A program made the position numbers and the translations under genes. Source: an uncultured Clostridia bacterium (GTDB lineage Bacteria; Bacillota; Clostridia; TANB77; CAG-508). From it: a DNA stretch of 64,000 nt. The first letter of the stretch is position 1. Every line of letters begins with the position of its first letter. Positions 8,786 to 16,741 of this stretch are shown here, in pieces. The stretch spans positions 1-64,000 of the forward strand of contig CALYAK010000003.1 in the NCBI GenBank assembly GCA_944393505.1. Direction: 5' to 3'. Below the pieces are notes generated by a model. That model was not told the origin of the DNA. It saw only the letters and a list, made by a program, of their open reading frames with translations, and ran no database searches.

Positions 8786-10171
8786 CTAATTTTGATTTAA
8801 AAAATTCTCGATCCATTGATTTGTTCTTTCGATTGATGCAATCTCTACACATTCTTTTGGTGTGTGTGCCCCTTTAATATTGGGTGAAATAATCGCAATT
8901 TGCAATTCCGGATTTTTTTCTTGAAAAAAGCCAACTTCAACCGTAATATGCATAGATTTAATTCTTGGTCGGTTGCCATGAAATGCTTGTAACGGATGTG
9001 CATCTAACAATCTCTTTATAATGTCTGCATTTTCATTGGTTCGAAAGCTCGGTTGTGCCCCTAAGATATGAAATTGAAACTCATATTTTTGACAATATCT
9101 TTTTAATTGATCTAGACAATCTTTTTCTTCCTCTTTTCTGGAGCTTCTCATTCCAACTTTCATTTCTTGTTCTCTTAGATTAACAACTCCTAAATTGATC
9201 GAAGTTGTTACTTCTCCTCTTTCATTTTTCTGTTGAACACCATGGGGAAAAGCACAAATCGCTTTTAGCCAGTTTTTTGTATCCTTTCTTGTAAGTGCTT
9301 GTTCTTTTCCAGATATTTTTTGAATTGATAAACGAATCTTGTTAAATTGAGTCTTTTTCTCTTTTCCCCACTTATTCACTAATTCTCGGATTTCTTCTTC
9401 TTTCCTTTCGGAAAAAAACTCTGCTCGTGCATTTGAAGGTATCACATTAAATTTCGTTCCACCAACAAAATCCACCAATTCAATATCTTGCAAATTGATC
9501 AGTAACTGAGCAAGTTCCATACTACTGTTTCCTCGTTTTTTATCAATGTCAAATCCAGAATGTCCTCCCTCCAAGCCAGATAAATTAATTTCATAGCAAT
9601 TTCTCATCCTGCTTTTTTGAAAACGGTTTTCCATTTTTAAAATAATATCATGAAAACCGGCACTTTCCATTAAAATCGTATTTTCTTCAAATCCATCTAG
9701 ATTTAATAACATGCTACCTTCTAGGAGAGAAGAATCAAAATTAATTGCTCCAACCATTGACGTTTCTTCTGATACCGTAAAAACAGCTTCTACATGAACG
9801 GGCATATCACTATCAAGAACACTTAAAATTTGTGCAATTCCAATACCATTATCTGCTCCTAACGTTGTTCCATTCGCATGAAGATATCCATCTTCTTCAA
9901 TGACTTCAATCGATTCTTTTGAAAAATCGAATTCCACCTTTTCTTCTTTCTCGCACACCATATCCGTATGTGCTTGAAGAATGATAGGATCTTTCTCGCA
10001 ATTTTTCTTTTTCATCCAAACATTATGAAAAGCATCTCTTTTGAATGGTAATTTTCGCTCTTCTGCAAACTTGCATAAATAGTCTGCAATTGCACTTTCA
10101 TTACCAGATTCTCTTGGTATCCTTGCAATTTCTTTAAAAAATTGAATGGTTGTTTCTGTTTTTAATGGCAT
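8786..10171 (-). CDS. pepD: aminoacyl-histidine dipeptidase PepD (peptidase family M20)
   Basis: This 461-aa cytosolic metallodipeptidase cleaves Xaa-His and related dipeptides. Metal-binding and catalytic motifs are visible: LQAHTDMV near residue 66, TLGADNGIG near 103, SEETSMVGA with the general-base Glu near 133, and LNLDGFEE near 157. The C-terminal region retains the His-containing MHITVEVGFF and the ANIKGAHTP-like segment. The RBS GAGGAG lies inside the end of the upstream gene, whose stop is 2 nt before the ATG, so the two are coupled and share the upstream lysine riboswitch. No clear terminator follows. Confidence 0.92.
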   Translation of the reverse strand: MPLKTETTIQFFKEIARIPRESGNESAIADYLCKFAEERKLPFKRDAFHNVWMKKKNCEKDPIILQAHTDMVCEKEEKVEFDFSKESIEVIEEDGYLHANGTTLGADNGIGIAQILSVLDSDMPVHVEAVFTVSEETSMVGAINFDSSLLEGSMLLNLDGFEENTILMESAGFHDIILKMENRFQKSRMRNCYEINLSGLEGGHSGFDIDKKRGNSSMELAQLLINLQDIELVDFVGGTKFNVIPSNARAEFFSERKEEEIRELVNKWGKEKKTQFNKIRLSIQKISGKEQALTRKDTKNWLKAICAFPHGVQQKNERGEVTTSINLGVVNLREQEMKVGMRSSRKEEEKDCLDQLKRYCQKYEFQFHILGAQPSFRTNENADIIKRLLDAHPLQAFHGNRPRIKSMHITVEVGFFQEKNPELQIAIISPNIKGAHTPKECVEIASIERTNQWIENFLNQN

Positions 10172-10173
10172 AA

Positions 10174-11247
10174 CTATCGCTCCTCTTCTGATAATTGACT
10201 CTTTTGCTGATTTGGTCGCTCCAAATGTACATTTGGCATTGGTCCAACAAATTGATTACTATCTCTTCTTGGTGTTCTACGTATTCCAATCTTTTCTGCA
10301 CCATTGGTAATAACATGCATATCTGTCAAATGAATACTCAAATTACTAGTTGGTATATACGTAACTCTTCCAGTTCCTTTATCTTCCATATGGAATGCTT
10401 GCGGTTTTCCTCCTGCTTTTATTTTTTCCAAAATTTCATCCAATAATTGTTGATATTTTTCGTGTTTTGCTCCTTCTTCTAGTACATGAAAGGATATGGT
10501 AGTATCTTTTGATTCAAAACTAACGTTTCCAATTTCTCTTGCTTGCAAGTCCACCCTTAATACATAGGTTGGTGCTTCTATTAAATGTCCATTTCCATCT
10601 TTTACTGTATAAATCGCTTCTAACAAACTATCTAATTGTCTTCCCCTTCTTACCAACTGTCCAGCATTTATATTATTGACTGCATTGGATAAAGCATATA
10701 GACTCGGTAAATTCGTACAATCAATCACAACATTTAATTCGATATCGTCTTCTGGATGCGTCTCTACATATCTTTGAATTCCCAAAATCGCTGTTTCGTA
10801 CATCCCAGTTCCTAGACCTTTATTGAGCATATTTTCCCTTTGTCTTACAATTGCACCTGTGATGGAATAAAATTTTACTCCTTGTTTTTGATAATATGGA
10901 TCCATCTCTTGCGAATTATCATGAAATTTAATCGTCATCGCACCTTCCAATTCGTTAGTGTCGCTATTCACAACCCCAATAACCGGAAAGTTTTGAAAAT
11001 TAGCGGACATTTGTGCAACATCTGGGATATGAATGTATTCTTCATTTCCTTTATATTGATCATATAAATCTGCCGTTTGTCTTATAATATCTTGTTGATC
11101 TGAACTTTTTGGTAAAGAAATATCTGAAAATTGAATTACCTCGAATTTACATTCACATTTTCCAGTATGCATATGATACATTCTCGTTACTTCCTCTCCT
11201 GCTTGTTGCAGACATTCTAATAATTCTGTATTTAAACTTCTTTGCAT
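10174..11247 (-). CDS. GNAT-like protein under lysine riboswitch control
   Basis: This 357-aa protein is not recognised as a named family. The middle resembles a GNAT acetyltransferase: a beta-strand segment FPVIGVVNSDTNELEGAMT, then an acetyl-CoA-loop-like RENMLNKGLGTGMYETAI near residue 150, then IDCTNLPSLYALSNAV. The N-terminus has a CECKF segment and the C-terminus is Pro/Gln-rich. I chose the ATG at 11247 because AGGAGG lies 7 nt upstream. It is the first gene behind a lysine riboswitch and is followed by pepD with a 2-nt gap. A role in lysine or lysyl-peptide metabolism is an inference from that context only. Confidence 0.7.
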   Translation of the reverse strand: MQRSLNTELLECLQQAGEEVTRMYHMHTGKCECKFEVIQFSDISLPKSSDQQDIIRQTADLYDQYKGNEEYIHIPDVAQMSANFQNFPVIGVVNSDTNELEGAMTIKFHDNSQEMDPYYQKQGVKFYSITGAIVRQRENMLNKGLGTGMYETAILGIQRYVETHPEDDIELNVVIDCTNLPSLYALSNAVNNINAGQLVRRGRQLDSLLEAIYTVKDGNGHLIEAPTYVLRVDLQAREIGNVSFESKDTTISFHVLEEGAKHEKYQQLLDEILEKIKAGGKPQAFHMEDKGTGRVTYIPTSNLSIHLTDMHVITNGAEKIGIRRTPRRDSNQFVGPMPNVHLERPNQQKSQLSEEER

Positions 11248-11269
11248 AAAAATTCCTCCTATTGAAATC

Positions 11270-11302
11270 AAAAAAAGAGTTTGCGAACTACTTCACAAAC
11301 CC
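11270..11302 (-). terminator. riboswitch expression-platform terminator
   Basis: An 11-bp stem (11277-11287 with 11292-11302, two wobbles) with a 4-nt loop is followed by seven T on the minus strand. It lies between the lysine aptamer and the start codon of the 10174 gene, as expected for transcriptional attenuation. Confidence 0.88.
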
Positions 11303-11344
11303 ATAAAAAATAAACGATCGATTTTATGCTATTTTTTACTTGTT

Positions 11345-11503
11345 CGAAAGCACTCCACATTTCTGTGACAGTCTAATACATGTTTTGCATTAGCCCAACT
11401 TAAAAGAATCAGATCTTCTTTTAAATTTCGGCAATTTTTCCTTTCGTATTTTGCAATAATCTGCTAACAAAATATTACTCTTAAAAATTGCGACCTCTTT
11501 CTT
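11345..11503 (-). ncRNA. lysine riboswitch (L box) aptamer
   Basis: Reading the minus strand, the conserved L-box elements occur in order: AGAGGTCGC, AAGAGTAAT, ACGAAAGG, TTGCCGAA, TTGGGC, ACTGTCA and GTGGAGTGC. The P1 stem is formed by GAAAG and CTTTC. A promoter lies just upstream and an intrinsic terminator downstream. In this class lysine binding favours the terminator, so the GNAT-like gene and pepD should be repressed when lysine is plentiful. The control of these two genes is unusual; lysine synthesis or uptake genes are the common targets. Confidence 0.93.
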
Positions 11504-11527
11504 TTTAATTTCATTAAATTGTATTCT

Positions 11528-11556
11528 ATTTTACCATAGATTGAATCCTATGTCAA
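11528..11556 (-). promoter_or_regulatory. promoter of the lysine riboswitch transcript
   Basis: TTGACA (11551-11556) and TAAAAT (11528-11533) are 17 nt apart on the minus strand, directly before the aptamer. Confidence 0.88.
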
Positions 11557-11583
11557 TTCATTCCTGCTCTGGATAATGTATAC

Positions 11584-11614
11584 CAAAACAAACGGGAGGT
11601 AGACTCTACCTCCC
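11584..11614 (-). terminator. terminator of the 11641 gene
   Basis: A GC-rich stem (11594-11601 with 11607-11614, extendable inwards) with GTTTGTTTT after it on the minus strand lies 26 nt past the stop codon. Confidence 0.85.
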
Positions 11615-11640
11615 ATTCGCCCTTGGTCTGCTTTTGAATT

Positions 11641-11976
11641 TCAATTGAAATGGAATAACTTCGCCACTTCTTTGCGAGCTTTTTGGATGCAAGCAAAAAC
11701 CCTAGGGTCATTTCCCTTAAGCGTCTGATATAGACTTTGGAAATTTTGTGGGTTATGCAAAGCAAAAAATCGGAAGACCTCAATAAGCTCTTTTTCTCCG
11801 AATTCATCGAAATTCCATTCAGATTGATCTAGATAGCCCCAGACCGTTTTCTTCCCTTTCTTTTCAATGAATCGGATCTGAATCAGCTTTTTCTTTTTGG
11901 ACAGGAAAAACTTGATTTGCTGTATGTTTTCTTCCTGATCGTCTGCTTCTTTCATCCGAAACACACTGTAATTCAA
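11641..11976 (-). CDS. small protein of unknown function with an in-frame CGG near its start
   Basis: The frame encodes 111 aa from a TTG at 11976, which has AGAGGTG at ideal spacing; the frame is also open from a GTG at 12012. I recognise no family. The composition (Phe, Lys, Gln, Glu) suggests a soluble protein. Codon use differs from neighbours: it contains AGG, CGC and CGG arginines. Codon 7 is CGG, and here the zero frame, not the +1 frame, encodes the protein. A +1 shift would read GGA then TGA at 11954-11952, overlapping an ATG at 11955. The alternative is a short leader followed by a 104-aa protein starting at that ATG. It has its own promoter and terminator. Confidence 0.65.
   Translation of the reverse strand: MNYSVFRMKEADDQEENIQQIKFFLSKKKKLIQIRFIEKKGKKTVWGYLDQSEWNFDEFGEKELIEVFRFFALHNPQNFQSLYQTLKGNDPRVFACIQKARKEVAKLFHFN
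11955..11958 (-). other. ninth in-frame CGG: exception or leader control
   Basis: TTT CGG ATG AAA in the zero frame. With a +1 shift, C is skipped and the next codons are GGA and TGA. The TGA shares three bases with the ATG, giving the ATGA overlap usual for translational coupling. Confidence 0.5.
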
Positions 11977-12046
11977 AGTATTCACCTCTTTTTCTTCAAA
12001 ATACAAAACCACAGTTACTTGCCTATCACCTTTGATAGTACTATTT

Positions 12047-12075
12047 ATTTTACCACATTTTGCCTAGTTTTTCAA
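12047..12075 (-). promoter_or_regulatory. sigma-A promoter of the 11641 gene
   Basis: TTGAAA (12070-12075) and TAAAAT (12047-12052) are 17 nt apart on the minus strand. The -35 box directly follows the T-rich end of the rimO terminator. Confidence 0.8.
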
Positions 12076-12121
12076 ATAAAGAGGAGATCCTCGGCTATTT
12101 TTCCTTTTGATCTCCCTCTCT
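12075..12121 (-). terminator. probable rimO terminator
   Basis: An imperfect stem (about 12079-12089 with 12109-12121, one bulge) and a TTTATTT tail on the minus strand lie 13 nt past the rimO stop codon. Confidence 0.55.
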
Positions 12122-12133
12122 CGTTTTCTTTTC

Positions 12134-13450
12134 TTAACAAATTTCAGCAATTAAATCATATTCTCTTACGTCTGTTATTTTTGCGAAATAAAATTTTCCA
12201 ATCTCTAAATCTTTTTCCGCTTTTAAGATAACAACTCCGTCCATATCTGGTACATCCATATAGCTTCTTCCTAAATAGAATTTTCCATCATAGGTCTTTC
12301 CTTCCACAAATACCTCCACTGTTTTTCCGATCTTTTCTTTTAAATTTTGTCTTGATATTTCTTGTTGCAACTCCATAATTTGGCGATAACGACTTTTTTT
12401 CGTGGATGGATGCACCTGATCTTTTAAACGTTCTGCTGGTGTTCCTTCTTCTTTGGAATAAGCAAATGCTCCCATTTTATCAAATTTTGCCTCTTTCACA
12501 AAATCTTTTAATTCTTCAAAATCTACTTTCGTTTCTCCTGGAAATCCTACCATAACGGTTGTTCGAATCACAACATCTGGTATTTCCTTACGAAGTTTTA
12601 CCATTAAATCGCGAATCGTTTTTCCATTACTATGTCGATTCATTCTTTTCAAAACGGGATCTGCAATATGCTGGATTGGAATATCAAAATAATGGCAAAT
12701 CTTTTGACTCTTTTTCACAACCTCAATTAGCTCATCTGTGATTGTTTCTGGATAAGCATATAGGAAACGAATCCATTTTAAAGAATTGATTTTCTCTAAT
12801 TCTTTTAATAATTCCACCAACTTTGGTTGTCCATACAAATCCACTCCATATTTCGTGGTATCTTGTGCGATTAGAATCACTTCTTGATAACCTTGTTCTG
12901 CATATGCCTTGGTTTCTTCGATAATGTCTTCCAATGGTCTACTACGAAATGGTCCACGAATTGAAGGGATCGCACAATAGGTACAGTGGTTGCTACATCC
13001 TTCTGCAATCCTTACATAAACATAGTGGTCTCCAGTAGAAATCACACGATTTCGAAAATCAAGTTTCGTTTGCTCTTCTCTTTCTGGCTTTAAAACACTC
13101 TTTACTTGTTCCCAAAAAGTATCATAATCTTGGAATCGTATCCATAAATCTACTTCTGGAATTGCTTTTTGAAGCTCTTCTTTGTATCGCTGTACCAAAC
13201 ATCCCATAACAATGAGCGTTTTACAACGTTTCTTTTTGTATTCAGCCATTTCTAAAATGGTATCAATCGCCTCTTCTTTGGCTGATTCGATAAAACCACA
13301 GGTATTAATTAATAACACATCTGCTTCTTCTGGTTTGGTTACAATTTGAAAACCATTTTCTTTCATTAATCCAATTGCCATTTCTGTATCGACTAGGTTT
13401 TTACTACAGCCTAATGATATGACACCTAGTGTTTGTGTTTGCTTTTTCAT
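12134..13450 (-). CDS. rimO: ribosomal protein S12 methylthiotransferase RimO
   Basis: RimO is a radical-SAM enzyme that adds a methylthio group to the conserved Asp of ribosomal protein S12. The 438-aa protein has the N-terminal UPF0004 domain with LGCSKNLVDTE, INTCGF and VMGCLVQRY, whose three cysteines bind one cluster. The radical-SAM motif CSNHCTYCAIP is near residue 150 and a C-terminal TRAM domain is present. LGCSKNLVD distinguishes RimO from MiaB. RBS GGAGG precedes the ATG. The CapA-like gene stops 2 nt upstream, so they are co-transcribed. Confidence 0.96.
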   Translation of the reverse strand: MKKQTQTLGVISLGCSKNLVDTEMAIGLMKENGFQIVTKPEEADVLLINTCGFIESAKEEAIDTILEMAEYKKKRCKTLIVMGCLVQRYKEELQKAIPEVDLWIRFQDYDTFWEQVKSVLKPEREEQTKLDFRNRVISTGDHYVYVRIAEGCSNHCTYCAIPSIRGPFRSRPLEDIIEETKAYAEQGYQEVILIAQDTTKYGVDLYGQPKLVELLKELEKINSLKWIRFLYAYPETITDELIEVVKKSQKICHYFDIPIQHIADPVLKRMNRHSNGKTIRDLMVKLRKEIPDVVIRTTVMVGFPGETKVDFEELKDFVKEAKFDKMGAFAYSKEEGTPAERLKDQVHPSTKKSRYRQIMELQQEISRQNLKEKIGKTVEVFVEGKTYDGKFYLGRSYMDVPDMDGVVILKAEKDLEIGKFYFAKITDVREYDLIAEIC

Positions 13451-13452
13451 TT

Positions 13453-14703
13453 TTATCCTCCAACTACTACTTCTTCAATCCATTCTAAGGCATCTTTCAT
13501 TTGTTGATATCTTACTTTTTCTTCTTCTTGGGTTGGAATACTTTCATAACTTTCTAATTTCGTACGAAGATCCAGATATTCATAACGTGGTTTAGCAGTC
13601 GTTCCATAATCCATCGCATAAATTGGAACATAGTCAACTTGTTGTAAATATACCTTTCCATCTTCTTTTGATTTACGAAGTTCAACTTTTAAAATGAGTT
13701 CAACTTGTGTATGGGTATCGTTGGTATTTAATAAATAGTTTCCTAAAGAGTACGCTACAAAAACATTTTTTCCTTCGCTATTTTTCTTAACTTCCATTTG
13801 TTGTACGTAATTGGAATGATTGCCAATGATCATATCTGCTCCAAGTTCAACTAATTCATCTGCTAATTCTGTTTCATTGGTACTTGCAAAAGATTGATTA
13901 ATGGATGACCAATGCATCCATACAATGACAAAATCTGCATTTTGTTTTGCATATGCAATCTCTTCTTTTGCGGTTTCTCTTTGATAAACAGAAACATTTT
14001 CCTGTCCAGATGTAATTAATCCACTTTGGATATAGCTTAAAAATGCAATCTTAAATTCTTTTACTTGATAAATACGCACATTATTTTCTTCCAAAGTATC
14101 CCCTACTACTGTAACTCCTTTGTTTTTCCAATACTCTTTTGTTTCGGTTAGTCCCTCTGTTCCATAATCATTGGCATGCTCGGTTCCAATATTAACAACA
14201 TCAAGTCCCATATCAGCAAGAGCATCTGCAAATTCTGTCGGGCTATTGTATTTCGTTCCTGATGTATAGTCTTGCTTGGTAAAATTCGTCTCTACGGTTC
14301 CCATTGCTAAATCTGCTTGTTTGACTACCGATTCGATATTTTGAAACATCTTTCGAAAATCGTAGCGATAATTGGTTGCATCATAAGAATCACTAATTTG
14401 ATCCGTTGTACAAAAAATATCTCCTAAGATCGTTAGTTCAATCGTTTCTTCTTTTTCTTCTTCTGTTTCCGTTTGTGTTCCTGTTTCTTCATCAGAAGCT
14501 TGGTAAATTTGCTGGAATCGATCATTTAATTCTTCTGTTTGTTTTGCTAATCGGTTCATTTCATTAGTACTTCGGAAAGAAATGTATAAAAGGGCAATAA
14601 TAATGCCCACTAAAATAACAAAGATAATGAAAAATGTTTTTCGATCAATATAATCAAAAATTCTTGGTCCAGAATTTCTTTTATTTCTTCTATTTCTTGC
14701 CAT
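13453..14703 (-). CDS. CapA-family membrane-anchored protein (metallophosphatase-like)
   Basis: The 416-aa protein has an Arg/Lys-rich N-terminus, one transmembrane helix (about residues 23-45, IIFVILVGIIIALLYISF), a Glu/Thr-rich linker and an extracellular CapA domain with LTILGDIF, VVNIGTEHANDYG and IGNHSNYVQ, AYSLGNYL. CapA proteins take part in poly-gamma-glutamate capsule assembly. Many clostridial homologues, like this one, stand apart from capBC, so substrate is unknown. I chose the ATG at 14703 because GGTGAT is close upstream; a start four codons earlier is possible. It forms an operon with rimO. Confidence 0.82.
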   Translation of the reverse strand: MARNRRNKRNSGPRIFDYIDRKTFFIIFVILVGIIIALLYISFRSTNEMNRLAKQTEELNDRFQQIYQASDEETGTQTETEEEKEETIELTILGDIFCTTDQISDSYDATNYRYDFRKMFQNIESVVKQADLAMGTVETNFTKQDYTSGTKYNSPTEFADALADMGLDVVNIGTEHANDYGTEGLTETKEYWKNKGVTVVGDTLEENNVRIYQVKEFKIAFLSYIQSGLITSGQENVSVYQRETAKEEIAYAKQNADFVIVWMHWSSINQSFASTNETELADELVELGADMIIGNHSNYVQQMEVKKNSEGKNVFVAYSLGNYLLNTNDTHTQVELILKVELRKSKEDGKVYLQQVDYVPIYAMDYGTTAKPRYEYLDLRTKLESYESIPTQEEEKVRYQQMKDALEWIEEVVVGG

Positions 14704-14770
14704 TTCTATCACCATTATAACTGTATCATAGTTTACGTTTTCTGTAAATAAACAAAAGCGGTTTTTTCTC

Positions 14771-14799
14771 TTGATTTCTATCTAATTTTTCTATAAACT
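14771..14799 (+). promoter_or_regulatory. promoter of the first acyl-CoA synthetase gene
   Basis: TTGATT (14771-14776) and TAAACT (14794-14799) are 17 nt apart on the plus strand, 36 nt before the start codon. Confidence 0.6.
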
Positions 14800-14835
14800 A
14801 TACCTAACAAAAACAAAAAAGAAAGGGGCTTTTTC

Positions 14836-16617
14836 ATGGAAAAATCATCTTTTCAAACAAAACATGAACGTCTATATGAAGGAGTTCATGTGGAAAGTTA
14901 TCGTGAATTATTAGAAAGTTGTGCAAATCGTTTCGGAGATGCACCTGCCTTTTGTTTTAAAAAAGATCCGAAACAAAAGGAACCAGAATTTATTCAAATT
15001 TCCTATCAACAGCATAAAAACGAGGTTGAAGCATTTAGTTCCAAGTTACTCGATTTAGGCTTGGAGGGAAAACCAGTTGCACTCATTAGTCCAAATCGTT
15101 ATGTTTGGCCAGTCAGTTATATGGCAATTACAACTGGTAATATGATTGTCGTTCCACTGGATTATTTACTTCCTACTTCTGAAATCGAATCTCTTTTAAT
15201 TCGTAGTAAAGCAGAAGCTGTTATCTTTGATCCGAAATATTTATCCTTTTTTGAAGAACTTGCACAAAAAGTTTCTACCTCTTTGCGCTATTTTATCTGT
15301 ATGGATCCCATCTCTGAAAAAACAAATCCAAATTTTTATGATTATCCATCTCTTTTACAAGAAGGAAAAGAGTTACTAGCTCAAGGAAAATCAAAATACG
15401 CACAAGTAACGGTAAATCCTGAGCAAATGTCCATTATGCTATTTACTTCGGGTACTACTGGTAATGCCAAAGCTGTTATGCTTTCACAAAAAGGAATTTG
15501 TTCTAATTTTAGTGCTGTTACAACCATCTTAAGACGCTATCCAAAAGATCGTGTCCTTTCCTTCTTACCTCTTCATCATACATTTGAGTGTACTGCTACT
15601 TATCTCTACTCTTACTTAAATGGTTGGGAGATTTGTTATAGCGATGGAATTAAGAATATTCCAAAAAATTTAGTGGAATATCATATCACTGGTATGGTTT
15701 GCGTTCCTGCTGTTTTAGAAATTATGGCAAGACAAATTAAAAAGACGATTCGTGCCAAAGGATTAACCATTCCTTTTACACTTTTGCAAGGACTTTCTGC
15801 TTTTCTCCTATTTTTCCATATTGATCTTCGTCGTAAATTCTTTTCTTCCATCCTAAATCAATTAGGAGGAGGATTGCGAATTATCATCTTTGGTTCTGCT
15901 CCAGCCGATAAGAAAGTAATTCATTTCTTTGAATCGATTGGAATTGATATGTTACAAGGATATGGCTTAACCGAAACCTCTCCCGTCATTTCTTGCCAGT
16001 GCGATGATCGTCGCTATCGTAAAATTGGATCCTGTGGTCTTCCTTTATATAACCAAGAGGTAAAAATCTTGGAACCAGATGAACATGGAGTTGGAGAAAT
16101 TTTGGTAAAAGGACCAAATGTTATGCTTGGTTATTATGAAAATGAAGAAGCAACCAATGAATCCTTTATCGATGGCTATTTCCGTACTGGTGATCTTGGT
16201 TACTTAGATAAAAAAGGATTCCTTTATGTTACTGGTCGAAAAAAAGATGTCATTGTCTTAAACAATGGAAAAAATATTTTTCCACAAGAATTAGAAGATC
16301 ACTTTAATGAATCTGATTTCATCACCGAATCCTTTGTTTTTGCCGATCGTAAAAAAGATTCGGAAACGAAACTTTGTGTAAAATTTGTCTATGATCCTGC
16401 ACTTGATATATTTCAAGGAAAAAGCGAGTCTGAAATCGAAGAACTCATTTTACAAGATTTCCAAAAAAGAAATCAAATGCTTCCGGGATATAAACAAGTA
16501 AAACATGTCATTTTAACAACAACTCCTTTGATTCGTACAACAACACAAAAAATCAAACGCCATGAGGAAGAGTTGCTTTGTAATGGAAAAAATTCAAAAC
16601 AAAAAGTCGTTTTATAG
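14836..16617 (+). CDS. long-chain acyl-CoA synthetase-like AMP-dependent ligase
   Basis: This 593-aa ANL-superfamily enzyme activates a carboxylic acid as acyl-AMP and transfers it to CoA. The ATP-binding P-loop FTSGTTGNAKAVMLS lies near residue 204, the A5 motif GYGLTETSPV near 375, A7 TGDLGYLDKKG and A8 GRKKDVIVLNNGKNIFPQELE follow, and the end contains TTTQKIKRHEE. No signal peptide is present; there is a hydrophobic patch near 320 typical of long-chain members. RBS GAAAGGGG precedes the ATG. The next gene is a clear paralogue, so this is a tandem duplication. Substrate cannot be told from sequence. Confidence 0.88.
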   Translation: MEKSSFQTKHERLYEGVHVESYRELLESCANRFGDAPAFCFKKDPKQKEPEFIQISYQQHKNEVEAFSSKLLDLGLEGKPVALISPNRYVWPVSYMAITTGNMIVVPLDYLLPTSEIESLLIRSKAEAVIFDPKYLSFFEELAQKVSTSLRYFICMDPISEKTNPNFYDYPSLLQEGKELLAQGKSKYAQVTVNPEQMSIMLFTSGTTGNAKAVMLSQKGICSNFSAVTTILRRYPKDRVLSFLPLHHTFECTATYLYSYLNGWEICYSDGIKNIPKNLVEYHITGMVCVPAVLEIMARQIKKTIRAKGLTIPFTLLQGLSAFLLFFHIDLRRKFFSSILNQLGGGLRIIIFGSAPADKKVIHFFESIGIDMLQGYGLTETSPVISCQCDDRRYRKIGSCGLPLYNQEVKILEPDEHGVGEILVKGPNVMLGYYENEEATNESFIDGYFRTGDLGYLDKKGFLYVTGRKKDVIVLNNGKNIFPQELEDHFNESDFITESFVFADRKKDSETKLCVKFVYDPALDIFQGKSESEIEELILQDFQKRNQMLPGYKQVKHVILTTTPLIRTTTQKIKRHEEELLCNGKNSKQKVVL

Positions 16618-16640
16618 ATTCAAGAAATCACAAAAATGAG

Positions 16641-16669
16641 TTGAAATTTTTCCAAAAATCGGTTAGAAT
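16641..16669 (+). promoter_or_regulatory. promoter of the second acyl-CoA synthetase gene
   Basis: TTGAAA (16641-16646) and TAGAAT (16664-16669) are 17 nt apart on the plus strand. A hairpin follows at once in the leader. Confidence 0.7.
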
Positions 16670-16684
16670 AATAATGTAGTATCA

Positions 16685-16719
16685 AATACTAGATATATGA
16701 TTATATATCTAGTATTTTT
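16685..16719 (+). terminator. leader hairpin before the second acyl-CoA synthetase gene
   Basis: A perfect 14-bp AT-rich stem (16685-16698 with 16703-16716, 4-nt loop) is followed by TTT. It lies downstream of a promoter and upstream of the ribosome site, so it may be an attenuator, or the terminator of the first gene. Confidence 0.5.
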
Positions 16720-16741
16720 ATTGGAAAGAAGGTAGATTTAA

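Noticed and set aside
10134-10316. 60-aa ORF overlapping the GNAT-like gene and pepD
   Set aside because: It is an out-of-frame shadow without a ribosome site.
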